Source: Hydractinia symbiolongicarpus
Taxonomy: Eukaryota > Cnidaria > Hydrozoa > Anthoathecata > Hydractiniidae
Direction of reading: 5' to 3'
Assembly: GCF_029227915.1 (NCBI RefSeq)
Contig: NC_079878.1
Coordinates: forward strand, 7,752,001-7,816,000
Length of the DNA: 64,000 nt
In this document: positions 27,101 through 40,777 of the stretch, one piece after another
How the letters are laid out: each line of letters starts with the position of its first letter
How positions within the stretch are numbered: position 1 is the stretch's first letter
The notes under the pieces: generated by a model
Seen by the model: the letters and a program-made list of their open reading frames with translations, nothing else
What the model was told of the DNA's origin: nothing
The model's database searches: none
Made by a program: the position numbers and the translations under genes

Positions 27101-30100
27101 GCATTTACTAAGAAACAAAATGATAAAGATCCAAACCATTAGATGGAAAGTCTTGGGTCTTCTAAAATCATTTTATAAGTAAAAAACATGTATGGAAAAC
27201 ATAGATGGATTCTAGCGTTACGTCATTTGTTTAATTTTCAGTGGTAAGCTCTTGGGCTCTGACATTTGCGTAACAGCCAAAAAGATGCCAGGATTTAGTA
27301 AAGAGAGGTCTTTTACCTGTAAATTTCTTCATTTTCTTTGTTTGAGGTTATAAAATATTATCGAGTGTAGATTGATGCACTCTGAATTATTTAAATTCAT
27401 TTAAAGGCAGGAAAATGCCTTAGTATGATAAAATGGACTAAAAATCACTTCGCTTCACCTACCACCTCCATCTTTTTGCCTGCCACGCAGAGCCGAAGAG
27501 CTTATCGCTGAAAATTTAAACAAAGAAATTCGTCTTTTCTGCACCAGTGACTTTAATTATTTGTAGAAGTTATCTTTATCATTTTTTTTTTCTAAAAATT
27601 TTCTTCCGACAATTTACTGTTGGTGTGTTTTGGGAAGTATTAAATTGAATCATCTATGGAATACTCGTTAGCTTAGCATACACCTCCATTCCAAATGTAA
27701 ATGTTTTTTTGTTGAAGTTTATTTTCGTTGCTACTCATGCGTCCTCATTTTAAATTATTTTTTTTATCATTCTTTATTTCATTAATTCTTATAAAGCTGC
27801 TGTATCAATTGTTTCTCCAGTTTTTGTTTTTGTTTTCTTCCATTTCCTTCTTCTAGTACTTTGACATCGATAAATGCTTTAAAACGAGTAACAAAATTAT
27901 ACATGTAGCGTGGTGTGTAGGGCGATTTAAGGACTGTTTAAAGGAGGATAAGGGCTTACAGAATCTTTTAGATCTAACATAGTTAAGATCTAACATCTTG
28001 GTAGTCTAAATATTTTACCAACGGGTTACCAGTTGCAACAATTTCATTTCATATAGAGCATAAAAACAAATAGCCATGACCCTGTATGTTTAAGACAGTT
28101 TCTAATTCTAAATAGGTAGCTTTATGTGATATAAGCCACAATAACAAAAATATACTTAAGAAAATGAGACTTATCGGTCATAAAAATCTTCAAGAAATTT
28201 TACAAAGAGTTTCCATCATTACTTGGAAGGGGAAAATGTATTATTTGTCTCTATGACAAAAATGGTTGTTGTTATGGTTAACATGAACATAAGAGAACTT
28301 AAAATAAGATTAGATATATTAATTAATATTGTAACCAACATTAACTGATTTGAATGTTTGTCCAAGGTGTATTAATATTTTAAAGCAGCATGCTTTTCAA
28401 TAAGCGATCAGTTATGACAACAATTAGAGAGCGTAAAATCCCTTAATACTTTTCAATCGCCTTTTTCTTAGATCCATATTATAATCTCAGTATGTTGCTA
28501 AAAATGATATCTTTTTCTTTTGTTTAGGGAAGCATCGACCAGAGCGAAGTATTTTCTGATAGCATGATGGTAGCTCTTTCAATGGACATGAAGGTCAATG
28601 GTAAGTGTAACAACTATAGTAATTTGCATGTCTAATGCTACTGTTGAATCTGGATAAACGATTTGTAGTTTAATCTTTCTGATGGATGTAATTAATTATA
28701 CCGGAAGTGAGAAATGATTGCATCGTTCGTTTCCACTACAACATTAATGAAAGAGCAGGGCCTTTGTGATTTTATAGCAGATGAAAATGGCATTTCTTTG
28801 CAAAAAAACAGGAAAATTTCCACGTGTGTTGTCAGAAACATTTTAGTAGAACGTTTTCTTTCTTTACCGACCTCTATTATGCAGAAGGTATTTTCAATTG
28901 ACTAACCTACGCGCATGCGTTTCAAACGGCATCATAGAAAAATAATGTTTCGCAATTCCATTAAAAAAATATTTTATTTTCAAAAAAAATACATGCAAAT
29001 AAACTGTGTTTGTATAAGCTAGCCTAAGATCCCATTTATGGCACAGTAACTTGGAAATGAGAATTCAAAATCACTGCCGTTTTGGATTTCGTCTTCTTAA
29101 GAGGCTATTAGAGAAAGAAACAAGAACCAGCTAACTAAATGAACTCTCTAAGTACTATGAAAATGTTCAACGGAAAACGGAATGCAACGGAAAATTAACA
29201 GAAAAAGTAATTGCTAATATTTATCTTAAGAAAATAAGTCATTGTTCTCCTATAGATTTATATTTTAAACTTTTCTCCACATGACAACGTTCTCCAACAA
29301 AATGCAATGTATGCATTTTTGTAATAAATATTATTTTTTAATGTCCTAGTCAGGTTTAAATCCCTTTCGGAAGGGATAGGATTATTTCGGATTAATAACG
29401 ATAAAATGATATATTACCGGTAAGTGGATTAGGGAAGAAATTTCCGTCTTATATAAAACTTTGGATAAAATTGATTTTTTTTATTCAAACTCAAAAGAAC
29501 TTGTACGAGTTTAAGTATGATTCATTCTTCAAAACCTCTACACTCATGCGTCCTTCATTGGTTAAGAAAAATCATTTATCCATTTCCTATCATTAAGCCG
29601 TAAACGGATTTATAATAAGTGCGTAGTGACACACTCGCATATATAATGTAAATTAAAAATTATTTCAGTTTAATTGGTAACTGCTTTTTTTTTGACGTCA
29701 GTAACATACTTAAACGAGAAAGACTGTTGGAGAAAAGTTACTAAAATATTTTGAAATATTATAGTAGCAGTCATTAACCCGTAGAAAAACTTACGGATTC
29801 AGTTGTCAGCAAATTATTTACTCTGCGGGGGACCCGTAATGAAGCTGTGCGCAACCATATTGACCATCCATAGAATGTCTATTATTGTAAGAATAAGATA
29901 CGAGCATAAAACAGAATGTTCCCACCAACGTGGATGTAGATGTGAAATTGCTATATGCACGTATCCAATGTTTACGGTACTTCTGGAGACTTTTTTGTCA
30001 AAATTTAGCTGAACTTCAAAATTAAGTTAAAAGTGGAATTGCAGTAATCTAAAGTCAGATCTAATGTCTAAGTAAATGTCAATCCACTATTCTAGCTTAA

Positions 30101-33100
30101 AAAACTTATTTTTTTATTACTTTTTCTACCTTTAACGTCTTATGTCTTTACATAACCTTGACCCCCGTAAAGATTAAACGCTAATCACGTTTAGCACAAG
30201 GCAGAAAAAGGAGATTGGCAAAATGATCATAATTCATGTTAAAGTAAACAATAGGTATGTGACTATAGAAATCGACCACAGGTGAAAAGAACATCATATA
30301 GCGACACGTTAATACAAAAGCAACACAAAACCTCCAATTATTTCCGAGGTTTTTAATGACGGCAAGAAAAATGTAAATTACACTGAATGCACTTGAACAA
30401 TATTTTACACGCATCGCGGGTGTAGGACAGTTAGCATTTTTGGTATAATTATATCCAGGTTAAAATAACATACCAATCATAGCTTACTCCACGCTTTGTT
30501 AATCACGTTCTTATGGTCATTTTCCTAAACCATCAAATTGTGTTTAATCTCCTACGCGGGTGGTTTTTAAAATAACTAGTATTAAAGAGACAACTAGAAT
30601 ATCTATGACAGAGTGTAAAAAATGAAAATCACGCCGGATAAAGATAAATTGCATATTTAACCACAAAATGTTGCATTCCGTAATCAGGGATCATTTTAGT
30701 TATGTTGTTATACAACAAGAATGAATCCAGAATGCATGAATCGAGATTAGACCATCTGGGAAAAGATCATGTAAAGGTCACCTCAGGTTATAAATGTTAT
30801 TGTATGCTATTACTAGTATCTTCAAAGGTATACTTAAGCGATATGTATGATATTTGAAAAGGAAGTAGAAATTCTTATAATGTATAGCAAAAATTGCAGT
30901 AGAAGCTCTTTTTATAATGTCCTTGTCAGATACTGAACGCGGTGAAATGTTAAATTTAGTCCAGAAGACACCCAAAAAAGCAACGTTACAATCGAAAGTT
31001 GATATTGATAACAATTTTGAAGCTTTGTTTAAAGAACCAAATAACGATGAGCTGCATCCGTTAAATTTTGAAGACGTGGACGATCCAGACGCAACACCAA
31101 AACTTGAGAAAAAAGCTTCGATGAGTCATATTATATATAGTTTGAAATCAAAGTTTGGCTCAGCATCAGCGAGAAAGAAAGGTAAGGATGTGTTCTTTGT
31201 GTCAGAGTAACATGTTTTGAGATCTTATCAGTCAGTGTATGTAGTTTACGCGCGACTGCTATAGTAACTAAATACAGGCGAGTATGCCTATGATTACACC
31301 CATGTTAAAATCCACATTGTTTTCCTTGACGATCAATGGTTTATATAATAACGGTTTCGAATGTTAGATAAGGAAAAAATGCCTGGAATAGATTGCGAAA
31401 CAACAAAAATTAGCAGCGTAATAAAAAATACTGATAACATAAAAGATGAACAACAACAAAGTTTTTTTGAGACAGAAGATTGTAGCACTTAATTTGCCAC
31501 GGCCCTGTCATTTCTTATTCTCCTGTGTGTGTTTAAAAAACAAACTATTTGTCAGTCTTTTTTTCTTCTCAGATTTTACAACTTTATTGACATATATATG
31601 GCCGCTTTTTTTATTATCTTGCGTGTTCTGAACAAGAACACACTTTTGAAGCCTAACTGTTTCGTTTAATGTTTTTAGCATGAATTCGTGCAGAGCCTAA
31701 AACGGTTTTATTTATGTATATACGTGTTCTCATTAAAAAATGATTCTCAATCTTTTTTACTAAGAAAAATGTGCTTTATATTGGGAAGAGAAAAAAAAAG
31801 TTTAATATAAATTATTTTTATCTTTTGTTATTGCTTATAATATTAATAGTTGAAAGGGGAAATAACAAATAAAAAACACTTACGAACTCATAAACAACGT
31901 AATAGCTTAAGAAAGTTTTTAGGAAATTGGGATATTGATAATATAAGGGAAAAAAATGTTTAACATAATTTTCTAAAGACGTGTCTTCAATGCAATAAAC
32001 TTAATGTCCATTCAAAGCATTACCAAGCATCACATTATACCAAAGTTTATCGCTGTAGTGACGTTGAAAAAAAATTTATGTTGGTCAGGGGGTGTCACTT
32101 AATATTGCTTATAATGTTTATGTAAAATATCTCGAATTAATTTTTATTTGCCTTATTTCGAGGAGCTCAGATCGACATTTCTTCCATAAAGTTTATTCCA
32201 CTATTTTTTTAAAAATATTTCATGCGGGAAATGATAAGAGAACTTTGCGAGAATTACCCCCCGATTTCTTTTGATATGCAATCAACTTATTAAAGTAATT
32301 AGTTTAGTATATTAAAAGAATAAGCTGGAATTGTACGAAGTGATTCGACTTTAATTGCATACATACATACATAATCTGAGATGAAGAAAGTTTTTGAAAT
32401 TAGAAAGGTTTTATAACATAGGGTTCAGAGATGGTGTTTAAGGGCACAAATAGATTTATAAACGATGAAAATAACGTGTTTAGAAAAAGAATTGGCAGAC
32501 AGAAGAGAGGTATTTTTCTTCTGGATTTTTCTCTTTCAAACGCCCTGTTTTGATTTTTTTTAATTTTCCTATGAAGATGGATGTAAATACAGCCCTTTTA
32601 ACTAGTACAAAGTAATGTTGTTTGTGAGTACAAGAAAGTGTCGTATTGGCTTCGTTAATCCTACTTAATTTTTGAAAAGTTCGTACATGTTTTAGGATCG
32701 ATGAAATTCGGCCTAACTGTCCACTACAAGGTTGTTTTTAAATAAGAATCTGGGTTGTTATTTTGCTTTATGGGCGTAACAGCTCGTGCGATATAAATAC
32801 GTTTGTTTTAAGATTACCATCTATCATAGTCACAAACCGCAAACATAAAAAATGTTGCTTTGAAAACAAATGCAATACGCAACAGGAAATAATAGTAAAG
32901 CATTTTTTGTTATTAAAAAAACCCCAGAAATAAAGACATTTTATTGAGCGGAAATTTTTCTTAACAATTTTTTTGTTATTGGAGAGGAACTAACTATTTT
33001 ATCTTTTAAAGTTCTCCATGTTTCTAAATTGTTACATTACTCTGTAGGTTACAAAAATGTTGTATATTTCTTGTATGTTCAAAATGTAAAATTAATCCCA

Positions 33101-36100
33101 AGAGAATCCAAACAATGAATAATCTATACTCACCGTTTTCATTTAATTCAAGAATGCGAAATGTATAATAGATTCTTGTTATATGATAAGAGACACGAGT
33201 AATAACGTTACGCATAAAATATCTTGCTTTCATATCGTAATTTTAAAAAATATAAGATAAAAAAGTTAACATTCTTAGCATTTTGAGATTTATGACTAAG
33301 TGTTGTGTACTAATTGAAGATTGTGTGTCAGGGACTGCTTAATGTACAATCAAGTATACAGCTGTCTTAAAAAAATACATAAAGTTTTGCTTACTAAGCA
33401 TTTTTTTGTAACTTTAAACTTTCTAGGTTTCCATGGATAACGATATATTCATAACAACAGGAAAAATACGTTAATAAAATGACTAGCCTTACTGGTGATT
33501 AGCTATTAGTTTCGTCTCTTTCAGACATGATTTTTATCGATACCGCAAAGATTATAGCTTTGCTTAATTAAAACATAAAACGGTTGATAAATTAAAAAAG
33601 TATTGCGTTACTGACAGTAGGCGTGTACCAGGAATATTCTAACTATGTCATACCCCCACACCCCCAAACTAAAAAACTTTGACATCTATATTTTACGGAG
33701 CGCAATACTAGCTACCTAATTTATTTCATATTTTTAGGGAAGAAAGGTTCTAAAAGAATCACTCGAAGCGATAAATTTTCTGGGCGACTTTTATGGAACC
33801 CAAGTGGACAATGGAAAGATAAATGGTTTCTGTGTCAGGAGGGTATTCTATCTGGGTACAAAGATTACGGCGTCAAACCGGCAGATGTTGTTATTGACGT
33901 CAGCAATTGTCTTTTGACGTCATATAGTTGTGATGACATCATGCGTCGGCTGAATTTATTCAAGGTATGCATGTTCCTAGTATTTTCTTTTCTTTTCCTA
34001 TTTTGTGCTTCTTTCGTGTTGGTGAAAATAAATCTACTTTTTTTCATTTATTTAACCACTTACTTAAATTTAGTTACGTGATTTCCATTATTAAGTAAAC
34101 TTTATAAAAACGATTTCGTAAAAATAGATTTTTCAGAGTAAATATTTCGACCACAAATTCTACTCTGTCAAATTTAAGAAGGGTTTAACTGTACTAAATT
34201 GGTCCAACCGGATAAACGATGAATGGCTAATGTTTTTATCTCTTTGTAAATTTTAACCAGATATTCAAAATCTGATCTTTGAAAGCCTAAAGTCAAAACC
34301 CAAATCCTAAAAAGTTCCTTTCTTCAAAATCCTTATCTCTAATTTTTCAGTTAACTACAACTGGTGGTGTAGTCCATATTTTTGCTGCTTGGAACGAAGA
34401 GCAATACGAATCGTGGGTTGAGGTTTTGAGTTTTACTGCACAAAGAAAAGAAGACATAAGTAAGTCAACATGACACATTGTTAAAATAATTGTCATTCTG
34501 TACTATACATTATAGCATTGAAATAATCTCTGCGTAGGTTGTGATTATAAGAGAACCTATTTTTTGATGAGTTGGATTTTAAACTTAAAACGTGCGCAAT
34601 AGTTGCGTTTTGATCTTGACTGCATGGTCAACCACTGTATAGCTAATATATAGGTGAATTTCTCACCATCGCATGGAATTAAATATCGAGATATATATAT
34701 TACATTGTTTTATCAATTAAAAAAAAAATAAAAGTTAAGATAAAGCTGTTAGTATTGTTGACACTTAACTTGTGAAACATATGACTTATTGTATGAAGCG
34801 TTTACCGAGCTTTATTTTTGAAAAGACATGCTAAAAATTGCACTGTCTAAACAAGGTGAAATACCTTTTTTATTTACATTGCTCTCTGATCTGATATGCA
34901 TATAAACAATGATATATATATACGCTCCTCAACGCACAACTGTGCAATATGTGTTTTAAGTGCTTTCAAGAGTGTATCTTATTATGATGTCTGGTTATAG
35001 ATTATATGGAACGTGTTCATTTACGCAAAGAAAGTGAGGAAATCGAAGACAGTGCGATAATTCCTTATGAGAGAGCTTTAAGTGACGAACAACGAAAGGT
35101 AATATTTGTTTGTATTACAAAAAACAATCTTCTGTTTCTCATACTACCACCTTTTGATTTTCCCTTATCATGATTGAGTATCTGGTTAAACAATGATGAA
35201 GAAGTTCTTCTGGAACACCTCCCTTTTCTATTCTACATGTTACCTTTTGTGGTGTTTCTATCAATAAATAAATCTGACTGAATACTTATTTTAATCAATA
35301 AAATAAGATAGACTCATGTGTATTCATGTTGGTTTTCACTTGTTTTTAAATTGATTTCAATGATATTATTAAAAAAAAAGAATGTTATAACACCAACATT
35401 CATTAATTAACATATATCATTTTTTTTTTGTTTTGACAAGACGATTTTGTTTTGAGTACAAAATGAGGTCATCTAAAACATTTCAATAAACTATACCTAA
35501 AAACTTATCATTCTGAAGTGATATGTAAGTGTTTCAATCCTGTTGAAAATATTGTTGTCTGCATGTAATTCGATCGGAATTTTCTCTTGCTGTAATTAAC
35601 AGAAAATCAACAAGAAGAAGTTTGTTTACTTTTTGGTACCAAAATAAACAAAGGGAAGAGACTTATTCACTAGCTATGTCAACAATTCCGTTCTTATAAA
35701 TGGTCAATAACATAGTTTAGATTCATCAAGTTCCAATCGAAAGTGTTTCATATATGCCCACGTATGATAAACTTGATATTTGTTGGTAAAACACTTGTTT
35801 ATTATTATATAAACTTTTGTTCAGTTGCAAGCAGGGAAAGCGCTTTCAATTTTCTGTTCTAAATATGTAAACTTAGTTTAGCTGTGCACTTAAATCAGCG
35901 TAAACCAAATAGTTTCTAAATTATCAATTTCTACTTTCCAGACAAATTCTTCATCATCAGAAAACAGCAGTGAATTACAAGTTAACAACACCCCTGTTGT
36001 GGACGGCGTTGATAGTGGAAACGACGGCGACGAATCAGGATTAGAATCGTCGGTTAATTCCATTCAAAAATTTGAATCCAGAAAACGGCTAGAGGTTTGT

Positions 36101-39100
36101 TTATTAAATTTAACTCATAAGTATTAATAACGTTGCTGGCCAGTTAAATTGTTTGAGTTACCTACACAATGTTCTTTATGAGCTTCGTCGTTAAGCCAAC
36201 CTTCGTAAGCTTATTAATAAGGTTGTGAAAAAATCAATAATGTGAGCAAAGTACGAACTAAAATAGGGATTAACTGTCAAGTTACTGGTAAAGATTGTGC
36301 ATTACATTTCTTTATCTTCATGTGGAAAATGGAATTTGGCAGTCGTACTCTCTCTAATCACGAAATTAAAGTCTTATCATCCTTGCTGGAATAATAAAAA
36401 GCCACTTATTTGTTAATATTTGTTAACTTTAGGAATAATAACTGCTGAAAGGCCGGTCACAATCAAGTGTTTTTTCTAAAGAGTTTACAAAAAAGTTAGA
36501 AACAATACACAAAAAGTTTACAAGTGGAGTCTTTCTGATCAAAATATTTTACAAAGGAATTTTTTTAAAGTATTTTGTTTATATTTTGTTTCGATTTTGT
36601 TTTTCTTTCACTGCTTTTAGAGTCATCTAACAGACATGTGTATGCTAATATTTGCGCTCTATTGAAAAAACACAGCCAATTCAACCGTTATATATTTGTA
36701 AAGATTTTACATCTAATGTGCCAATAGTTTAGTATAACAAAAAGGATTTATTTAGTCAAACCAGGATATATGCATTCTAATTCGTGGCGTCGTAGTGACT
36801 GGAATGTGCTTAGTAATGCCATATTTTAACTTTAATGACACTTCTTTCATTTAGAAGGAGAGAAAGCACCTTAACAGAAGTCAGAGTTACAACTTCATGC
36901 AGGAAACTGACGAAACAGATGGTGCACCCTTAGATGCTACTAACTCACCTGATGCAAGAGGTCTTTTTAAACTTGACTTGATGACTACACGTCAAGATTA
37001 TTCGACAAAACGTCAGGATTCCAATACATCTACTGAGAACGATATCATGAGAAGTCCAGAATTATCAAATACCGACATTACACCTTTAAGTGATGACAAC
37101 ATAGGTGAATTTACGAAGAAACGGTCCTCTTTTAATTACAAACAGCGCTGGTCGTCCATGTTTGATCATAGTAGAGGAGCCGATAAAAAAGACAAACAGT
37201 TCTCAAAGAAAGTTGAAAAATCGCAAGAGTTTCGCAAACAAACAGCGTCCTGTGGAGAATTAGAGTTACGAAAGCCAAAGTCCTTGTCATTAACTGATGT
37301 TTCCATAATAACAACTACCACAAACCCGACCACACCAATCAGCATCACACCTTGTAGCGATTTAGAAACCGAATTCGACTCAGCACACAGTCGAACTGGA
37401 TCTGTTGACAGTCCACAGTCATTTCAAATAGGTTCAGCAGAGCTTACAGCCACCAGAAGAAGGAGACATGGTTCGGTTGATAGTAATGAACAACACTGGG
37501 ATGTATTTGATCCTGAAAACCAACTAAAGAAGTTATCTGTGGGATCAGAAGACGATAATAGTGACTGCTGTAGTGTCCCTAGTGTGTGTAGCGTACCAAT
37601 TGTTGAAGAACACAAACATGACGAGCTGGAAGGTACTCTTCGAGAGGAAACATTCTTGAGGAAAAGAAGAAATTCTCTGACATTGGAGCGTGGACATATT
37701 GTCAACGAATTGGAGATTGTGAACAAGAAAGGGAATAAACAAGAAACTTTAAATGCCACGCAAGAGAAGCAAAAGAAAGAAAAAGCTGAAAAGCTAGAAA
37801 TGAGACTTGAACAGATTGATAGTCAAATTGAGATAATAGACAAAAAAATTGACTTGCGTATAAATCCAACGTACAAACAGAAAAAATTAAAACCAGCTGT
37901 AAACAAAACAAGATCTAGTAACACTTTAATGACAAAATTTCGTAAAGGTCGGCAAAAAACTCCGATGGATAGCGTTTATTCCATGTCAGTGGAAAGCTTA
38001 GCTAGCAACACAAGTCGTGACAGTTCAACTGGAAAAGAAAGCCCAGTGGTTGCCAATAAAAAGCAATTCGAAGATAGCCGAGAATTAAGTAAGCGAATTT
38101 CGGACTGTAGTGAGACCAGTAATTGTTCACAAAATATCAACTCGGACTTAACTGGTATACAAGAACTTTTATTGACAACACAAAAACTTGAATACAACAA
38201 TAACAACAATAATATTAGTGAAAACTTTGAGAAGGGGTCTGTGTCACCACAGATCAACCAACCACTTGCTTTTTCTGATAAATGGAGAAGCAAATCCGTG
38301 AGTTCGATGGATTCAATAAGAACAAGGGTGAAAATAGATGGCGTTAAAACCACAAAAAGGGGTGTGAACCACAATCACTCATCTGAGGAGTCACAGCTCA
38401 TTATTGAGGTAGGAGATTCAATTTTTCATTGATACGTTCAATCGCTGCCATTCTGTATAATTTAACTAAAGCAAATCAAGTGTTTAAGAACATAATAACA
38501 TATCTTATTAATTTTTTTACTTCAGCCATAGTATCTTTTTTGATTTCAAGATGGCTATGATAATTAGGTTTTTGGACGGTTTTAACAGACAAAAATAAAC
38601 GCTCGCTTTTAAGAATTATGTCACTCCCATATTGTTAACCCTATTCGCATATCCTTCCAGATATTTTTGGTTTGAGTGACATTTTAGATATACTAGAATT
38701 GAGTTGCAACATTTTTTTCTGATAAATTTCTTTGTTTGTCATAGCATAAAAAATGTTAGGCTCATATTGGCCTAAAATTCAATCAATTAATCATTTAATC
38801 TTTTTCATTAATTTTTTTTAATTTTTTTTTTCTTCAATTGATTCTAATGTAAATTATATATCCATTACCCCTCCCCTCCCCCCCTGAACTGTAGGAACCC
38901 CTAAGAGACTAGACAAAATAGAGTCAAGCTTAGTCTATATATGAATTGGGCACGATGGTTGGAAGTTGTAGTGAACTTGAACAAAATAAATTTACATTAA
39001 AGCCATAGTCGCGCTTTGGCATGATGTCACAAATGCAAGGATCATGCACAAATGCAAGGATCTGCTATTCCCTATTACTAATTTAATTTCATCTTTTATT

Positions 39101-39181
39101 TAGGACTTTGAAAAATTCTCCGCCATGCTCACGGACCAGATGAAACACAATCGAAGCTTATGTGATGCTATTGACGTCTAA
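18152..39181 (+). CDS. Tandem PH-domain scaffold-like protein, 1089 aa, nine exons
   Basis: Coding exons are 18152-18847, 28528-28600, 30900-31181, 33738-33964, 34351-34459, 35001-35098, 35942-36094, 36855-38408 and 39104-39181. They total 3270 bases, every phase joins, and the stop is TAA. The start is supported by an in-frame TAA six bases upstream in the same exon, which opens after an AG acceptor at 18136, so at least one 5'UTR exon lies upstream. Residues about 13-115 form a PH-like domain resembling the spectrin type, with a Trp near the end (LLLRTWLHALNFAGW). Residues about 361-458 form a second PH domain (FSGRLLWNPSGQWKDKWFL to EEQYESWVEVL). The rest is Ser/Thr-rich and charged, with a short Lys/Glu coiled coil near residues 845-882 and an Asn run after it. 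PH domains usually bind phosphoinositides or partner proteins, so a membrane-cortex adaptor role is inferred. No catalytic domain is seen. I cannot assign it to a named family; AFAP-like or other tandem-PH adaptors are possible. Confidence 0.85.
19302..19420. mobile_element. 119-bp MITE-like element in PH intron 1
   Basis: The ends are TTCACTTTAGC and GCTAAAGTGAA, perfect 11-base inverted repeats, with CTACACCTACG and ATAACTACG just inside. A near-palindrome (ATCATGATTTATAAAATCAT) sits in the middle. It is noncoding. Confidence 0.6.
19735..19860. repeat. Degenerate repeat of CTCGCTTGT/CTCGGTT words
   Basis: The strand reads CGCTTGTCTAC, ACTCGCTTATT, CACTCGTGTTCACTCGG, GCTCGCTTGTGTCTACTCGG and GCTCGCTTGTTTTC in series, a degenerate minisatellite in intron 1 of the PH gene. 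Confidence 0.5.
20110..20500 (+). repeat. Interspersed repeat starting TTAACCCTACTCGG
   Basis: The left part (TTAACCCTACTCGGTCCGGG) is sharply GC-richer than the intron. A weaker relative, TTAACCCTATTCGCATATCC, occurs at 38635. The words AACTTGGCATATTTATAGTACGTCATAA and GGAACAAAATGGC have counterparts near 4180-4220 (ACTTGGTACATACGTCATAA, GGAACAACAGAGTGGC). Three related copies in one window support a repeat family. Confidence 0.5.
23060..23127 (+). repeat. TTG/TTA triplet microsatellite
   Basis: About 22 imperfect triplets (TTGTTGTTATTGTTGTTG and similar) with a poly-T run near the end, in intron 1 of the PH gene. Confidence 0.9.
28601..33737 (+). other. Introns 2 and 3 of the PH gene
   Basis: Intron 2 (28601-30899) and intron 3 (31182-33737) are plain AT-rich DNA. 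A small hairpin (ATCCCTTTCGGAAGGGAT) occurs near 29371-29388 and an ATAC microsatellite near 32360. I see no other coding exon in them. Confidence 0.75.
33738..34459 (+). CDS. Second PH domain of the tandem PH protein (exons 4-5)
   Basis: Two exons (33738-33964, 34351-34459) split by a 386-base intron encode the full second PH fold. The first strands read SGRLLWNPSG, then a KDKWFL strand and a GILSGYKDYG turn. The C-terminal helix is EEQYESWVEVLSF, with the near-invariant PH Trp. The first exon ends at phase 0 and the second at phase 1, matching the flanking exons. The basic stretch KKGSKRITRSDK just before the domain could help membrane binding; this is inference. Confidence 0.75.
34460..36854 (+). 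other. Introns 5 to 7 of the PH gene
   Basis: Short introns (34460-35000, 35099-35941, 36095-36854) with strong AT bias. Only low-complexity A and T runs were noted. Confidence 0.75.
36855..38408 (+). CDS. Large low-complexity exon of the PH protein
   Basis: This 1554-base exon (518 codons, phase 0 at both ends) opens KERKHLNRSQSYNF. It is preceded by TTCATTTAG and followed by GTAGGA. It is rich in Ser, Thr, Asp and Glu with repeated basic-Ser motifs (KRNSL, RRRHGS, RTGS, RSKSVSS) that look like phosphorylation sites. One heptad-like charged stretch (EKQKKEKAEKLEMRLEQID) suggests a short coiled coil. Most of it is probably disordered. The long antisense open frames in this exon are shadows. 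Confidence 0.85.
38409..39103 (+). other. Last intron of the PH gene
   Basis: A 695-base intron containing a fragment related to the repeat at 20110 (TTAACCCTATTCGC at 38635) and a C-rich run near 38868-38886. A direct repeat of CACAAATGCAAGGATC lies at about 39030-39062. Confidence 0.7.
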
Positions 39182-40019
39182 ATGAATTCAAAGCTAAAAA
39201 TTAATTTCACCAAATGTTACTTACACTCGAATATTACTCAAAATTTCTCTTGGAAGAGAAGCTCTGTATATTTTAAATGGCGTCATATATCAGATTTAAA
39301 TTTTCATTAAATCAGAATTTCTTCTATTTGTTGTTGAAAATATATATCATGTAAATAGTACGTGTAAATATTAAATTCTTTCTTATATAATTCGTTTATT
39401 CACTTAATGTCATCTGTACTCTCCTCCATACTATGAAAAAAAGACAGTTTCAAATCTTTTCACTTCAATGTTAGTATCTTTATTACAGCACAAGTTGCAA
39501 GTAAGAATTGTAAGATAAAAAAAAGATTATGTAACATTATAAAGATATATACAATACATTTTTATGACTTCAAGTTGTTGTTCTATCTTCCCTGTTTGTT
39601 TCCATGAACGTTTCTATTTTTTGCTGAAGCCGTTGTAAATGAACCCCGTAACCGTTAAGAACCCTGGGCTTCATAGCGTTAATTTATTATATATCATTCT
39701 CTGTGTCAAGTATCTTCTAACTCGAACTTTTTTCTATTTCGAACACGCACCCAGGTCCCTTTCTGCAATTTTTTACCTAACTACCCCTCCTTTATGTCGA
39801 ATCTTTCTCACCGGTCAAATGCGAGACCGAGATTGACATTATTAATATTTATTTAAATTATTTACCGAGGATATCCTCTTCAGTTTCTTTTGGTAATGCT
39901 ATTACCTAGGGTCTTGCGAAAGAGGTCCTAGTGCATTTTAAGCACAGCAATCGCTTAAACAGACACTGCTTTAGATATAAATTCTATTCTCATGAACGCC
40001 AAGCGCAAAGGATCGATTC

Positions 40020-40120
40020 ATGATATTATAATCTCCGCATGATTCGGCGGAGATTTAAACAAACAACCTTCTGCGCTGGAAACGAAGGCTTTAACACACG
40101 ACTGCCAGTCAGTCGATGTG
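40020..40120 (-). repeat. Possible tRNA-derived remnant with 9-bp stem-loop
   Basis: Read on the minus strand, GTTTAAATCTCC resembles a B box and GTGTGTTAAAGCC lies upstream at roughly A-box distance. AATCTCCGC pairs with GCGGAGATT around an 8-base loop (about 40030-40055). The evidence is weak. Confidence 0.3.
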
Positions 40121-40339
40121 AGAGTCTACTGTACTTAAAATTATGCGGCAGATATTTCTACCGAACAAAGAAGCATCATGATGATCGTGGCAAATTTCAG
40201 AAAAAGCATCAATTATAATATTTTCCAGTTATTTAAAGGTTTTCATCATTTAACAGATCTCTTCATCGTTGCTTAACATAACAACAATGAATATGTTAGA
40301 TTATTGTAAATTATTTTTGTAGTAATCGAGGCAAGTTAC

Positions 40340-40361
40340 GCATGCGCTTGATAGCGCATGC
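40340..40361. repeat. Perfect 9-bp palindrome GCATGCGCT
   Basis: GCATGCGCT, a TGAT loop, then AGCGCATGC. It is GC-rich in AT-rich surroundings, so a hairpin would be stable. Confidence 0.8.
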
Positions 40362-40777
40362 TTGAGTAGAACTTTCCTACCCATTTTCACTCACAAGTCA
40401 ATTCTATTCGTACGGGTTAGACGACCCGCCCACCCTCTCCTGTAAGTTGAGGAAATTACTCAGAAAGTAATATTAAGATTGGCTGAGTGACATAGAATCT
40501 TATACCTATCTATACGGTTTTTTTCCAGAAAAATAGACGTAGTCAATCCCCTTTGGCTCGGCATAATCGGAAGTTTTTATCCTGGAGTCGGTATAAGACT
40601 CAAATGTATAATCTCAGCAAGGTAACGAGTCTAAAAATGCTTACACGAGCTAAGAATAACTGTGGTACTATTAAGAAGTATAGACGGAAAGTCCGTAAGA
40701 AAATTGTTGTTATTGTAACCTGATTTGTGTTGTAATTATATAATATTGAGTATATTAGGAATTGTAAATACGTACGA

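Larger units (their letters stand above)
18848..28527 (+). other. Intron 1 of the PH gene
   Basis: A 9.7-kb intron between GTAAGC and TTTGTTTAG. Besides the elements listed at 19302 and 19735, it has a repeat near 20110-20500 (TTAACCCTACTCGGTCCGGG and a GC-rich CCGGGG run) and a TTG/TTA triplet tract at 23060-23127. The short open frames inside (for example 22432-22629) have no recognisable domain. Confidence 0.8.

Noticed and set aside
37132-38374. Antisense open frames of 60-132 codons opposite the large PH exon
   Set aside because: They are shadows of a strongly supported coding exon with matching splice phases, and show no domain.
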